Part shown: positions 49,842 through 58,349 of the stretch, piece by piece
Numbering within the stretch: position 1 is the stretch's first letter
Layout: every line of letters starts with the position of its first letter
Origin: Streptosporangium brasiliense
Lineage (GTDB): Bacteria; Actinomycetota; Actinomycetes; Streptosporangiales; Streptosporangiaceae
Assembly: GCF_030811595.1 (NCBI RefSeq)
Contig: NZ_JAUSRB010000002.1
Location: 4,278,001-4,342,000 of the forward strand
DNA: 64,000 bases
Reading direction: 5' to 3'
The notes under the pieces: generated by a model
The model's database searches: none
Told to the model about the DNA's origin: nothing
The model's input: the letters and a program-made list of their open reading frames with translations, nothing else
Program-made: the position numbers and the translations under genes

Positions 49842-51239
49842 GTGACGGAGATCGATGCCGGCAGGGCGCAGTTGAGCCTGGGGACGGCCGCGGCGCGCAA
49901 TCTCGCGACGACGACCAAGACAGTGCCGCAGATGCAGGAGATCTCCTCGCGGTGGCTGCTCCGGGTGCTGCCGTGGGTGCAGGTGTCGGGCGGCACCTAC
50001 CGGGTGAACCGGCGGCTGAGCTACACCGTCGGCGACGGCCGGGTCAGCTTCACCACCACCGGATCGCAGGTGAGGGTCGTCCCGGCCGAGCTGTGCGAGC
50101 TGCCGACGCTGCGTCACTTCGACGACTCCGATGTCCTGGAGGCGCTGGGGGAGCGGTTCACGCAGCGGGAGTTCGCGGCCGGGGAGGTGCTGGTGCAGGC
50201 GGGCCGGCCAGCCGACGAGGTGGTGCTCATCGCCCACGGCAAGCTCAACAAGGTCGGCACCGGCCCCTACGGCGACCAGGTCGTCCTGGGGGTGCTGGCC
50301 GGCGGCGACCATTTCGGCGACGAGACGCTGGCGGCCTCGCAGGGGGACTCACAGGGGGAGTGGGAGTTCACCGTCCAGGCGATCACCGCGGGGACCGCGA
50401 TGATCCTGCCCCGGCAGGCGTTCCGTGAGCTGGTCGACCAGTCCGAAACGCTCCAGGCCCACCTGCGCCAGGTCCAGGCCGCTCCCAAGGGGCCACAGAA
50501 CAAGTACGGCGAGGCCGCCATCGAGACGGTGGCGGGCCATGTGGGGGAGCCCGACCTGCCGGGCACGTTCGTCGACTACGAGCTCGCGCCCCGGGAGTAC
50601 GAGCTGAGCGTCGCGCAGACCGTGCTGCGGGTCCACAGCCGGGTGGCCGACCTCTACAACGACCCGATGGACCAGATCGAGCAGCAGCTCCGGCTGACGA
50701 TCGAGGCGCTGCGGGAGCGGCAGGAGCACGAGCTGATCAACAACCGTGAGTTCGGGCTGCTGCACAACGCCGACCTCAAGCAGCGGATCCACACGCGGAC
50801 CGGGCCGCCCACCCCCGACGACCTCGACGAGCTGATCAGCCGCCGGAGGAACACGCAGTTCATCCTCGCCCACCCCTACGCCATCGCCGCCTTCGGCCGG
50901 GAGTGCAACCGCCGCGGGCTCTACCCGCTCGGCATCGACGTCGGCGGCGGCACCGTGCCCGCCTGGCGCGGTATCCCGATCTTCTCCTGCAACAAGATCC
51001 CCATCTCCGGCACCCGCACCACGTCGATCCTCGCCATGCGGACCGGGGAGGACAACCAGGGCGTCGTCGGCCTGCACCAGACCGGCATCCCGGACGAATA
51101 CCAGCCGAGCCTGTCGGTCCGGTTCATGGGCATCAGCGAGAAGGCGATCATCTCCTACCTGGTCAGCGCCTACTACTCCGCCGCCGTCCTGGTCCCCGAC
51201 GCCCTCGGCATTCTCGAAGACGTCGAGCTCGGCCACTGA
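49842..51239 (+). CDS. Family 2B encapsulin nanocompartment shell protein
   Basis: A 465-residue shell protein of a protein organelle. Family 2B members carry an HK97-type shell fold with a cyclic-nucleotide-like domain inserted, and this one fits. An N-terminal arm (about 1-90) is followed by a cNMP-binding-like beta domain at about 95-215 (REFAAGEVLVQAGRPADEVVLIAHGKL, GGDHFGDETL). The shell domain then runs to the C-terminus (NREFGLLHNADLKQRI, IDVGGGTVPAWRGIPIFSCNKIPI, MGISEKAIISYLVSAYYSAAVLV). AGGTGG precedes the GTG. The next gene encodes the usual polyprenyl-synthetase cargo. A classical R/E phosphate-binding signature for cNMP is not evident. Confidence 0.9.
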   Translation: MTEIDAGRAQLSLGTAAARNLATTTKTVPQMQEISSRWLLRVLPWVQVSGGTYRVNRRLSYTVGDGRVSFTTTGSQVRVVPAELCELPTLRHFDDSDVLEALGERFTQREFAAGEVLVQAGRPADEVVLIAHGKLNKVGTGPYGDQVVLGVLAGGDHFGDETLAASQGDSQGEWEFTVQAITAGTAMILPRQAFRELVDQSETLQAHLRQVQAAPKGPQNKYGEAAIETVAGHVGEPDLPGTFVDYELAPREYELSVAQTVLRVHSRVADLYNDPMDQIEQQLRLTIEALRERQEHELINNREFGLLHNADLKQRIHTRTGPPTPDDLDELISRRRNTQFILAHPYAIAAFGRECNRRGLYPLGIDVGGGTVPAWRGIPIFSCNKIPISGTRTTSILAMRTGEDNQGVVGLHQTGIPDEYQPSLSVRFMGISEKAIISYLVSAYYSAAVLVPDALGILEDVELGH

Positions 51240-51389
51240 GGACGGGCACCCGCGGCTCTCCGGACCCCCGGTCCGGGCCCGGCCGCCGCACATGATCTTT
51301 CGATGGGGGCCGGGGCGCCGTCCTGTCCCCCTCGCGCCCGGCGCCCTCACCGGCGCCGGGCCCGGCCACAGAGCGAGGAGACGGGGAAC

Positions 51390-52430
51390 ATGACCGCGGT
51401 TGAGGTTACGGCCGGGGGGCGATCGGCGCGCGAGGTGCTGGCCTGGAGCCGCGAGCTGGTCGAGTCCGCCCTGCGGCCGGCGGCCGACACGCTGCCCCCA
51501 TCGATGCGGCGCATCGCCGGCTACCACTTCGGGTGGTGGGACGAGCATGGCGGGCAGACCGTGGCGGACGGCGGCAAGGCCATCCGTCCCGCGCTGGTGC
51601 TGCTGGCGGCCGAGGCCGTGGGGGGAGGCGCCGCCGCGGCGCTGCCCGCCGCGGCCGCCGTCGAGCTGGCGCACAACTTCTCCCTCCTGCACGACGACGT
51701 GATGGACGGTGACCGGACCCGCCGCCACCGTCCCACGGCCTGGACCGTCTTCGGCGTCAGCCCGGCGATCCTGGCCGGTGACGCCCTGCTGACACTGGCC
51801 TTCGACGTGCTCGCCGCGGGCGGGCACCCGGCGGCCCCACAGGCGACGCGGATCTTCGGCGCCGCGGTCCAGGAGCTGCTGGAGGGCCAGCACGCCGACG
51901 TCGCCTTCGAACGGCGCCAGAACGTCGAGCTCGCCGAGTGCCTGAGCATGGCGGCCGGCAAGACGGGCGCCCTGCTGGGGTGTGCCTGCGCGCTCGGCGC
52001 GCTGCTCGGCGGGGGGAGCCTGGAACAGATCGAGCACCTGCACGCCTTCGGCAGGGACCTGGGGCTGGCGTTCCAGCTCGTCGACGACCTCCTGGGCATC
52101 TGGGGGGATCCGGCGGCGACCGGCAAGCCGGTCTACTCCGACCTGCGCAGCCGTAAGAAGTCCCTGCCGGTCGTGGCCGCGCTCGCCTCCGCGACGCCGG
52201 CCGGACGGGAGCTGGCCCTGCTCTATCACGGAGAGCGCCCCCTGTCCGACGCCGATCTGGTCCGCGCCGCCGAGCTCATCGACGCCGTCGGCGGACGTGC
52301 CTGGAGCCAGTCGCAGGCCGACGAGCTGCTGACCCGGGCGCTGCGCCGGCTGCGGTCGGCCGGGTCGGTGCCGGGACCGGTCGCCGAGCTGAGCGCGCTG
52401 GCCCGGCTCGTCACCCACCGCGATCACTGA
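51390..52430 (+). CDS. Polyprenyl synthetase, encapsulin cargo
   Basis: A 346-residue trans-isoprenyl diphosphate synthase of the kind packaged in family 2B encapsulins. The ATG at 51390 follows GAGGAGACGGGG. The first Asp-rich motif is LLHDDVMDGDRTRR and the second VDDLLGIWGD, where the usual fifth Asp is Gly, as is common in these cargo enzymes. GGKAIRPALVLLAAE is the substrate-binding block. It should join isopentenyl units into a C15-C20 or longer diphosphate. Known cargos have a long disordered N-terminal targeting segment; only about 10 residues precede the folded part here, which is odd. It is 150 bp downstream of the shell gene. Confidence 0.88.
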   Translation: MTAVEVTAGGRSAREVLAWSRELVESALRPAADTLPPSMRRIAGYHFGWWDEHGGQTVADGGKAIRPALVLLAAEAVGGGAAAALPAAAAVELAHNFSLLHDDVMDGDRTRRHRPTAWTVFGVSPAILAGDALLTLAFDVLAAGGHPAAPQATRIFGAAVQELLEGQHADVAFERRQNVELAECLSMAAGKTGALLGCACALGALLGGGSLEQIEHLHAFGRDLGLAFQLVDDLLGIWGDPAATGKPVYSDLRSRKKSLPVVAALASATPAGRELALLYHGERPLSDADLVRAAELIDAVGGRAWSQSQADELLTRALRRLRSAGSVPGPVAELSALARLVTHRDH

Positions 52431-52463
52431 TCGGCCTGGCGCGCGGCCGGGGCCGGGGCCAGG

Positions 52464-52526
52464 CGCTCTCCGGAGAGGAGGGCGTCGCGGGATCCAGGCG
52501 GGGTGCTCTCCGGAGGGGAGGGCGTC
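52464..52526. repeat. 22-bp direct repeat between convergent genes
   Basis: GCTCTCCGGAGAGGAGGGCG plus TC at 52464-52485 recurs at 52505-52526 with one mismatch. The CTCTCCGGAGAG core in the first copy is self-complementary. The second copy covers the last base pairs of the acyl-CoA dehydrogenase gene. It may act as a bidirectional terminator or be a short duplication. Confidence 0.45.
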
Positions 52527-53676
52527 AGACGAAGGCGCCCACGCCGGTGATCGCACGGCCCACGATCAGACTGTTGATCTCACGGGTGCCCTCGTAGGAG
52601 TAGATGGCCTCGGAGTCGGCCACGAACCGGCCCATGCCGTAGTCGAGCACGATCCCGTTGCCGCCCATGATCTCCCGGCCCCAGCCCACCGCCTCGCGCA
52701 TCCGCACGGTGCAGAACGCCTTGGCCATGGCCGAGTGCTCGTCCTTGTAGACGCCCGCGTCCTGGAGCTGGGCCAGCCGCACCACCATGCCCAGCGAGCA
52801 GGTGACGTTGCCGAGCATCCGCACCAGCAGGTCCTGCACGAGCTGGAAGCCCGCGATCGGCCGGCCGAACTGCTCACGCGTCCTGGAATACTCCAGCGCC
52901 AGCTCGTAGGCGCCCATCATGCAGCCCACCGCCTGCCAGGCGACCCCGCCCCGGGTCTGCCGCAGGATCGTCGCGGTGTCGCGGAAGCCGCCGGCGTTCT
53001 GCAGCCGGTTCTCCTCGGGCACCAGGCAGTCCGTCAGCGTGATGTCGGCGTTCTGGACCGTCCGGAGCGCGATCTTGTTCTCGATCGTCGTGGCGGAGAA
53101 CCCGGGCGTCCCCTTCTCCACCACGAACCCCTTGACCTGGCCGTCGGCCTCGTCCTTGGCCCAGACCACGATCAGGTCGGCGAAGGTGGCGTTGCCGATC
53201 CACCGTTTGGCCCCGTTGAGCACCCACACGTCGCCCTCGCGCCGGGCCGTGGTGCGCAGCCCCGCCGCGACGTCGGAGCCGCCGTCGGGCTCGGTCAGGG
53301 CGAACGCCCCGATCTTCTCCATCGAGGCCATCGCGGGCAGCCACCGCTCCCGCTGCCCGGCCGAGCCCAGCCGGTCGACGCTCCCCATCGCCAGCCCGTT
53401 GTGCACGCCGAAGAACGTCCCCATCGAGGGGTCCACCCGGTTCATCTCCAGCACCACGAACCCGGTCAGCAGGCTCCGCGCCCCCCGGTACGGCAGGCCC
53501 GCGATGTCCAGCTTCGCCAGCTCCGGGATGAGGTGATGGGGGAAGCGGGCGTTGGTCCACGCCTCGTCCGCGATGGGCGCGACCTCCCGCGCCATGAACT
53601 CCCGCACCCGCAGGACGATCTCCTTCTCGTCCTCCTCCAGCAGCTCGGAGTAGTCGTAGAAGTCACCCGTCGTCAT
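52525..53676 (-). CDS. Acyl-CoA dehydrogenase
   Basis: A 383-residue FAD-dependent acyl-CoA dehydrogenase, which introduces the 2,3-double bond in fatty-acyl or branched-chain acyl-CoA breakdown. The ATG at 53676 has GAGGGGGA upstream. Signature 1 reads IGAFALTEPDGGSDVAAGL, signature 2 includes REQFGRPIAGFQLVQDLLVRM, and the catalytic base region is IYSYEGTREINSLIVGRAITG with Glu in the family position of glutaryl-/isovaleryl-type enzymes. The MGGNGIVLDYGMGRF block is conserved. It is full length, without an adjacent electron-transfer partner. Confidence 0.93.
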   Translation of the reverse strand: MTTGDFYDYSELLEEDEKEIVLRVREFMAREVAPIADEAWTNARFPHHLIPELAKLDIAGLPYRGARSLLTGFVVLEMNRVDPSMGTFFGVHNGLAMGSVDRLGSAGQRERWLPAMASMEKIGAFALTEPDGGSDVAAGLRTTARREGDVWVLNGAKRWIGNATFADLIVVWAKDEADGQVKGFVVEKGTPGFSATTIENKIALRTVQNADITLTDCLVPEENRLQNAGGFRDTATILRQTRGGVAWQAVGCMMGAYELALEYSRTREQFGRPIAGFQLVQDLLVRMLGNVTCSLGMVVRLAQLQDAGVYKDEHSAMAKAFCTVRMREAVGWGREIMGGNGIVLDYGMGRFVADSEAIYSYEGTREINSLIVGRAITGVGAFV

Positions 53677-53748
53677 CGTCGCAGTCCCCCTCAGGTCCGT
53701 GTGCCGGGCCATCTGCCCAGGGACCCGGGGGTCAACCCGTGACCCGTC

Positions 53749-54666
53749 TCACAGGCCGGACGACTTGCGGAGGGACTCGGCGAGGTCGAGCAGGTGGAGA
53801 GGGTCGGTCGCGGTGTGCTGGAGGTCGAGGAAGATCTCGTGCACGCCGGCCCCGGCGAGGGCTCCCAGGTGCTCGGCGAGCTGCTCCAGGGTCCCGCTTC
53901 TCGGCGGCGCGGCCCCGGCGGGGGACTCGACGACGATCGGGTTGGCCCGCACGACGACGCGCACCCCGTCCGGGTCGCGCCCGCTCTGCTCGGCCGACTC
54001 CCTGACCGTGTCCCACATGCCCATGAGCACCGGCGGGGGCACGGAGGCCGCGAGCCATCCGTCGGCGCGGCGGCCGACGCGGGCCAGCGCCGCTGGTGAG
54101 AAGCCGGCGAGGTAGACAGGGGGACGGGGCCGCTGCGCGGGCTTGGGGAGGATGTGGCTCGGCGCGATGTCCCAGCGCGGACCGGTGACGCTTACCGGGT
54201 CGTCGCGCCAGACGGCCTCCAGGGCGTCGAGCGTGGCGTCGAACAGCGCGGCGCGGCCCCGCCAGGGCACGCCGGCCGCGGCGTACTCGTCACTGGACCA
54301 GCCGAGCCCCAGCCCCACGTCCAGGCGGCCGCCGCTGAGCCGGTCGATGGTGGTCAGCGAGCGGGCCAGCAGCGCCGGCGGGTACCAGTTGGCGTTCAGC
54401 GCGCTGGTGCCCAGGCGGACCCGTGAGGTGACGGCGGCCGCGGTCGACAGGACCGCGAACGGGTCGAGGAACGTGCGGTGCGCGGGCGGGATCGTGCCGT
54501 CGCCGCCGGGGTAGCGGTCCGCGGGGTCCAGTGGCGTCAGCAGCCGGTCGCCCACCCACAGGCTCGCGAAGCCCCGGGCCTCGGCCTCCCGCGCGACCGT
54601 GACGAGCGCCTCCCCGTCGGCAAAGCGGCCGTACTGCGGCAGCGCCAGACCTAGACGGACGGGCAT
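53749..54666 (-). CDS. LLM-class F420-dependent oxidoreductase
   Basis: A 305-residue TIM-barrel oxidoreductase using F420 or FMN. The ATG at 54666 follows GGAAGG and overlaps the methyltransferase stop by one base (TGATG), so translation is coupled. Motifs: LGLALPQYGRFAD, FASLWVGDRLLTPLDP, VRLGTSALNANWYPPALLA, LDVGLGLGWSSDEY and PVYLAGFSPAALARVGRRADG. It is a paralogue of the protein at 21587-22513, with matching YPGGDG, GVPW.GR and RRADGWL positions. The substrate is unknown; coupling suggests the methyltransferase product may be related. Confidence 0.87.
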   Translation of the reverse strand: MPVRLGLALPQYGRFADGEALVTVAREAEARGFASLWVGDRLLTPLDPADRYPGGDGTIPPAHRTFLDPFAVLSTAAAVTSRVRLGTSALNANWYPPALLARSLTTIDRLSGGRLDVGLGLGWSSDEYAAAGVPWRGRAALFDATLDALEAVWRDDPVSVTGPRWDIAPSHILPKPAQRPRPPVYLAGFSPAALARVGRRADGWLAASVPPPVLMGMWDTVRESAEQSGRDPDGVRVVVRANPIVVESPAGAAPPRSGTLEQLAEHLGALAGAGVHEIFLDLQHTATDPLHLLDLAESLRKSSGL

Positions 54667-55472
54667 CAGGGCTTCCTTCCCACGCCGCACATGATCAGCG
54701 CCTGTGAGGGGTCGTCGTGGGGCGGCTGCCCGTCCGGCCGCCATTCGGGCAGCCAGACGAGCCCCGGATCCATCAGCTCGAACCCGTCGAACAGGTTGAG
54801 GATCTCCTGGCGGGAGCGGAGGACGAGCGGCGAGTTGGCGCGCTCGTAGACCTTGGTGCCCCTGTCCACGGCCTCGGCCCGGGACTCGCGGGTGCCGTGG
54901 GAGAGGACCAGATAGCTGCCGGGCGGCATGGCGTCGCGTAGCGTGGCCACGATGCGCCGGGGGTCGTCGGACTCGGTGATGAAGTGCATGATCGCCACGA
55001 GCAGCACGGCGACGGGCTTGGAGAAGTCGAGGTGGTCCTGGATCTCCGGGGACTTGAGGATCTCCTCCGGCTGGCGCAGGTCACCCGAGGTGACCATGAC
55101 CTCGTCCCGGGTGCCGCGCAGGAGGGCTCTGGCGTGCACGAGGACGATCGGGTCGTTGTCGACGTAGGCGACGCGCGCGTCCGGTGTCACCTGGTGCGCC
55201 ACCTCGTGGACGTTGCCCCGGGTGGGCAGCCCGGTGCCGATGTCCAGGAACTGCTCGATCCCCGCCTCCGCCAGGGACCTGACGGCCCGGCCGAGGAAGG
55301 CGCGGTTCTCCCGGGCGGCCATGCGCAGCTCCGGGGCGATCGAGAGGATCTCCTCGGCGGCGGCGCGGTCGGCCGCGAAGTTGTCCTTGCCGCCGAGGTA
55401 GTAGTCGTACAGCCTGGCGACGCTTGGAGTGTTGACGTCGATCCCCCGCCGCGTCCACTCGTCTTCCGCCAT
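54666..55472 (-). CDS. SAM-dependent methyltransferase (DUF574 type)
   Basis: A 268-residue S-adenosylmethionine methyltransferase of the actinomycete DUF574 group (PF04672). The N-terminal signature DVNTPSVARLYDYYLGGKDNFAADR is diagnostic. The SAM-binding region EQFLDIGTGLPTRGNVHEVA and the acidic strand ARVAYVDNDPIVLVHARAL follow, then AVLLVAIMHFI. Such proteins are very numerous in Streptosporangiaceae and their substrates are unknown; crystal structures show a class I fold. It is followed at once by the F420-type oxidoreductase. A 13-bp stem hairpin (55564) separates it from the secreted protein upstream. Confidence 0.87.
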   Translation of the reverse strand: MAEDEWTRRGIDVNTPSVARLYDYYLGGKDNFAADRAAAEEILSIAPELRMAARENRAFLGRAVRSLAEAGIEQFLDIGTGLPTRGNVHEVAHQVTPDARVAYVDNDPIVLVHARALLRGTRDEVMVTSGDLRQPEEILKSPEIQDHLDFSKPVAVLLVAIMHFITESDDPRRIVATLRDAMPPGSYLVLSHGTRESRAEAVDRGTKVYERANSPLVLRSRQEILNLFDGFELMDPGLVWLPEWRPDGQPPHDDPSQALIMCGVGRKP

Positions 55473-55563
55473 GTTCGCCCCTCGCCTGAACAGTCGTGAA
55501 GATCCTTATCCTGAGCGTAATGCCCTATCTGCGGGGATCGGATAGGTTTTTCGGATAAGAACG

Positions 55564-55593
55564 GCGGAAGCCCAGGTCGCCCTGGGCTTCCGC
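55564..55593 (-). terminator. 13-bp stem hairpin terminator
   Basis: GCGGAAGCCCAGG and CCTGGGCTTCCGC pair perfectly around a 4-nt TCGC loop, 45 bp after the stop of the minus-strand secreted protein and before the methyltransferase start. A strong actinomycete-style terminator. Confidence 0.75.
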
Positions 55594-55637
55594 GTCATCG
55601 AGGAGCGCCCGTCTCGGCGGGCGCGGTCCGTGAGGGA

Positions 55638-56366
55638 CTACCGGTACCAGACCCGCACCCGGTCGGACCGGCTGGTGCTGTCGCCGAGGTCGTCGGTCCC
55701 GTCGAAGACGGCGCGGTACTCACCGCTCTTGGAGGCGCGGGCCTTGGCGCGGAACCCGCCCCGCCAGCCGGTGTCGGCGGTGGTGACCCACTTCCAGGCA
55801 CTGGAGCCGCGGGGCCGGAAGTAGATCGTCACCTCTTCGTCCTCGACGCCCCGCCAGTGGCCGTCGGCGTCGGACTGGAGGCGGCCGGTGAAGTAGACCC
55901 AGCGGCCCTTGCGGACCGCGCCCGGGTCGGCGGAGAAGCCGGACAGGCGGGTGTCGGCCCTGTCCTGCTCGTGCTTGACGGAGAAGTTGACCTGGTCGGT
56001 GACCTTCTTGCCGTCCTTGTCGTAGGCGTCGGCGATCGCGAGCCAGCGGCCCTCGAAGTCGTTCTCGTCGAAGCTCGTGCTGAAGCGCCACAGGTCACCC
56101 TCCTGGATGATCTTGGGCTCGCGCACGTCCAGAGTGCGGAACTGACTGGAGACCGGCTTGAGACGGAGCTCGACGCGGGTCGCCTCGGTGGTGCGGACCT
56201 CGATCGTGACCCTCGTGTCGGCGCCGTTCTTCACGACGACCGGGTTGGGGTTCACACTGTCGACGCGCACGCTGAGGGCGGTGCGCTCGGCGGAGGCCGT
56301 ACCGGCCGACAGCAGCAGTGAGCCGCCCGCGACCACGGACAGCAGGCCGACGGCGATTCGTTTCAT
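55638..56366 (-). CDS. Secreted beta-sandwich protein, calcium/wall-like
   Basis: A 242-residue exported protein. GAGAGGGAAACG precedes the ATG, and the signal peptide is MKRIAVGLLSVVAGGSLLLS with cleavage after TASA. The mature chain has beta-rich domains (ALSVRVDSVNPNPVVVKNGAD, WVYFTGRLQSDADGHW, VTIYFRPRGSSAWKWVTTADTG) and no catalytic motif that I recognise. The repeating pattern of VTI/VYF strands and GW turns resembles calcium-binding or immunoglobulin-like secreted proteins of actinomycetes. It could be a surface or spore-related protein. A hairpin at 55564 ends its transcript. Confidence 0.7.
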   Translation of the reverse strand: MKRIAVGLLSVVAGGSLLLSAGTASAERTALSVRVDSVNPNPVVVKNGADTRVTIEVRTTEATRVELRLKPVSSQFRTLDVREPKIIQEGDLWRFSTSFDENDFEGRWLAIADAYDKDGKKVTDQVNFSVKHEQDRADTRLSGFSADPGAVRKGRWVYFTGRLQSDADGHWRGVEDEEVTIYFRPRGSSAWKWVTTADTGWRGGFRAKARASKSGEYRAVFDGTDDLGDSTSRSDRVRVWYR

Positions 56367-56606
56367 CAAGACGTTTCCCTCTCCCCGTTGTGAGAAGCGG
56401 CCGGGACGATCGCTTCCACCCTTATAAGACGGGGTTGGCACGGCAAATGTTGGCTGAAGTCTCGAAAAAGTCCGGATAAAGTTTCCGTAAGATAACGTTT
56501 CCCGGTAAAACCGCAGGTCGCGCCGGTGCCGGAGGGCCGGCCCGCGGACCGGGCGCGCGGACCCGGCGGCCCGGGAGAGGTCACGGCGGCGGATACGGTT
56601 TCCCTC

Positions 56607-58244
56607 ATGAGTGCCACCATCGTCGCCAAGGACCTCGCCGCCGGACACGGCGACCGCGCGCTGTTCTCCGGTCTGGATCTGGTCGTCGCCCCCGGCGAGG
56701 TGATCGGCCTGGTCGGGGTGAACGGGGCCGGCAAGTCCACGCTGATGCGGATCCTGGCCGGCCTGCTGCCCCCGGAGCACGGCACCGTACGGCTCAGCCC
56801 GCCCTCGGCGGCGGTGGGCTACCTGCCCCAGGAGCGGGAGCGCCGGGCGGACGAGACGCTCGCGGCCTTCCTGGGCCGGCGGACCGGGGTCTCCGCCGCC
56901 CAGCGCGCGCTCGACGCCGCGACCGAGGCGCTGGTGGAAGGGCGCCCCGGGGCCGACGACGACTACGCCGCCGGCCTGGAGAGATGGCTCGCCCTGGGCG
57001 GGGCCGATCTGGAGGAGCGCGCCGAGGAGGTCGTCGCCGAGCTCGGCCTGGCGGTGGACCTGGACCGGCCGATGACGGCGCTCTCCGGCGGCCAGGCCGC
57101 CCGCGCCGGGATGGCCTCCCTGCTGCTCAGCCGCTATGACGTCTTCCTGCTGGACGAGCCCACCAACGACCTCGACCTGGACGGCCTGGAGCGGCTCGAA
57201 CGCTTCGTCGCCGGGCTGCGGGCCGGGACGGTGCTGGTCAGCCATGACCGCGAGTTCCTGGCCAGGACGGTCGACCGGGTCGTCGAGCTCGACCTCGCCC
57301 AGCAGCGGATCGGGATCTACGGCGGCGGCTACGAGGCTTACCTCGCCGAGCGGGAGGTCGCCCGGCAGCACGCCCGCGACCAGTACGAGGAGTACGCCGG
57401 CACCGTCGCGGCGCTCAAGCAGCGGGCCGGGATGCAGCGCGCCTGGATGGAGAAGGGCGTCAAGAACGCGCGGCGCAAGGCGCCCGACAATGACAAGATC
57501 GGCCGGAGCTTCCGGACGGAGACGACCGAGAAGCAGGCCGCCAAGGCTCGCCAGACCGAGCGGATGATCGAGCGGCTGGAGGAGGTCGAGGAGCCCCGCA
57601 AGGAGTGGGAGCTCCGGATGGAGATCGCCGTGGCCCCCCGGGCCGGGGCGGTCGTCGCGACGCTGCGCGGCGCCGTGGTCCGGCGCGGCGCCTTCACCCT
57701 CGGCCCGGTCGACCTGCAGATCGGCTGGGCCGAGCGGGTGGCGGTCACCGGCGCCAACGGCTCGGGCAAGTCCACGCTCCTGGCCGCGCTGCTGGACCGC
57801 GTCCCGCTGGAGGAGGGGAACGCCTCCCTCGGCCCCGGCGTGGTCGTCGGCGAGGTGGACCAGGCCCGCGGGCTGTTCCTCGGCGGCGAGTCGCTGCTGG
57901 ACGCCTTCGGCGCGGCCGCGCCGGACATGCCCCCCGCCGACGTGCGCACGCTGCTGGCCAAGTTCGGGCTGCGCGCGGCGCACGTGCTGCGCCCGGCCGC
58001 CACGCTCTCCCCCGGAGAGCGGACCCGGGCCGCCCTCGCGCTGCTCCAGGCCCGGGGGGTGAACCTCCTCGTCCTCGACGAGCCGACCAACCACCTGGAC
58101 CTGGCCGCCATCGAGCAACTGGAGTCCGCGCTCGCCTCCTACCCCGGCACCCTCCTGCTGGTCACCCACGACCGGCGGATGCTGGAGGCCGTGCACACCA
58201 CCCGCCACATCCACCTCGACGCCGGCCGGATCGCGGAGCTCTAG
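56607..58244 (+). CDS. ABC-F family ATP-binding protein
   Basis: A 545-residue soluble protein with two ATP-binding cassettes and no transmembrane part. Walker A motifs are GVNGAGKST and GANGSGKST. Signatures are ALSGGQAARAGMASLLLS and TLSPGERTRAALALLQ, and Walker B motifs FLLDEPTNDLDL and LVLDEPTNHLDL. The linker contains the charged helical tract NARRKAPDNDKIGRSFRTE typical of ABC-F translation factors and ribosome-protection proteins. The ATG at 56607 is the first residue of the conserved N-terminus. It may act on ribosomes in housekeeping or macrolide/lincosamide tolerance; the sequence does not say which. Confidence 0.9.
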   Translation: MSATIVAKDLAAGHGDRALFSGLDLVVAPGEVIGLVGVNGAGKSTLMRILAGLLPPEHGTVRLSPPSAAVGYLPQERERRADETLAAFLGRRTGVSAAQRALDAATEALVEGRPGADDDYAAGLERWLALGGADLEERAEEVVAELGLAVDLDRPMTALSGGQAARAGMASLLLSRYDVFLLDEPTNDLDLDGLERLERFVAGLRAGTVLVSHDREFLARTVDRVVELDLAQQRIGIYGGGYEAYLAEREVARQHARDQYEEYAGTVAALKQRAGMQRAWMEKGVKNARRKAPDNDKIGRSFRTETTEKQAAKARQTERMIERLEEVEEPRKEWELRMEIAVAPRAGAVVATLRGAVVRRGAFTLGPVDLQIGWAERVAVTGANGSGKSTLLAALLDRVPLEEGNASLGPGVVVGEVDQARGLFLGGESLLDAFGAAAPDMPPADVRTLLAKFGLRAAHVLRPAATLSPGERTRAALALLQARGVNLLVLDEPTNHLDLAAIEQLESALASYPGTLLLVTHDRRMLEAVHTTRHIHLDAGRIAEL

Positions 58245-58291
58245 ACAGGCGCCGCGGCAGGCCACGCGGGGGCGGGGGACCCAGAGAAATA

Positions 58292-58327
58292 TGCGATAAT
58301 TTTCGCAAGTAACCGCAAATATTTGCG
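58292..58327. promoter_or_regulatory. Two palindromes, LacI-family operators
   Basis: TGCGATAATTTTCGCA (58292-58307) is an imperfect palindrome and CGCAAATATTTGCG (58314-58327) a perfect one. They lie 23-58 bp before the LacI-type start at 58350. LacI regulators usually bind such A/T-centred CG palindromes and repress their own gene. Confidence 0.65.
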
Positions 58328-58349
58328 CTTAATGCCGTATGGTTTCGCC

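Noticed and set aside
55638..58265. An 875-codon minus-strand ORF over the ABC-F gene
   Set aside because: Only its last 242 codons are a gene (secreted protein, start at 56366). The rest is the antisense shadow of the ABC-F coding region.
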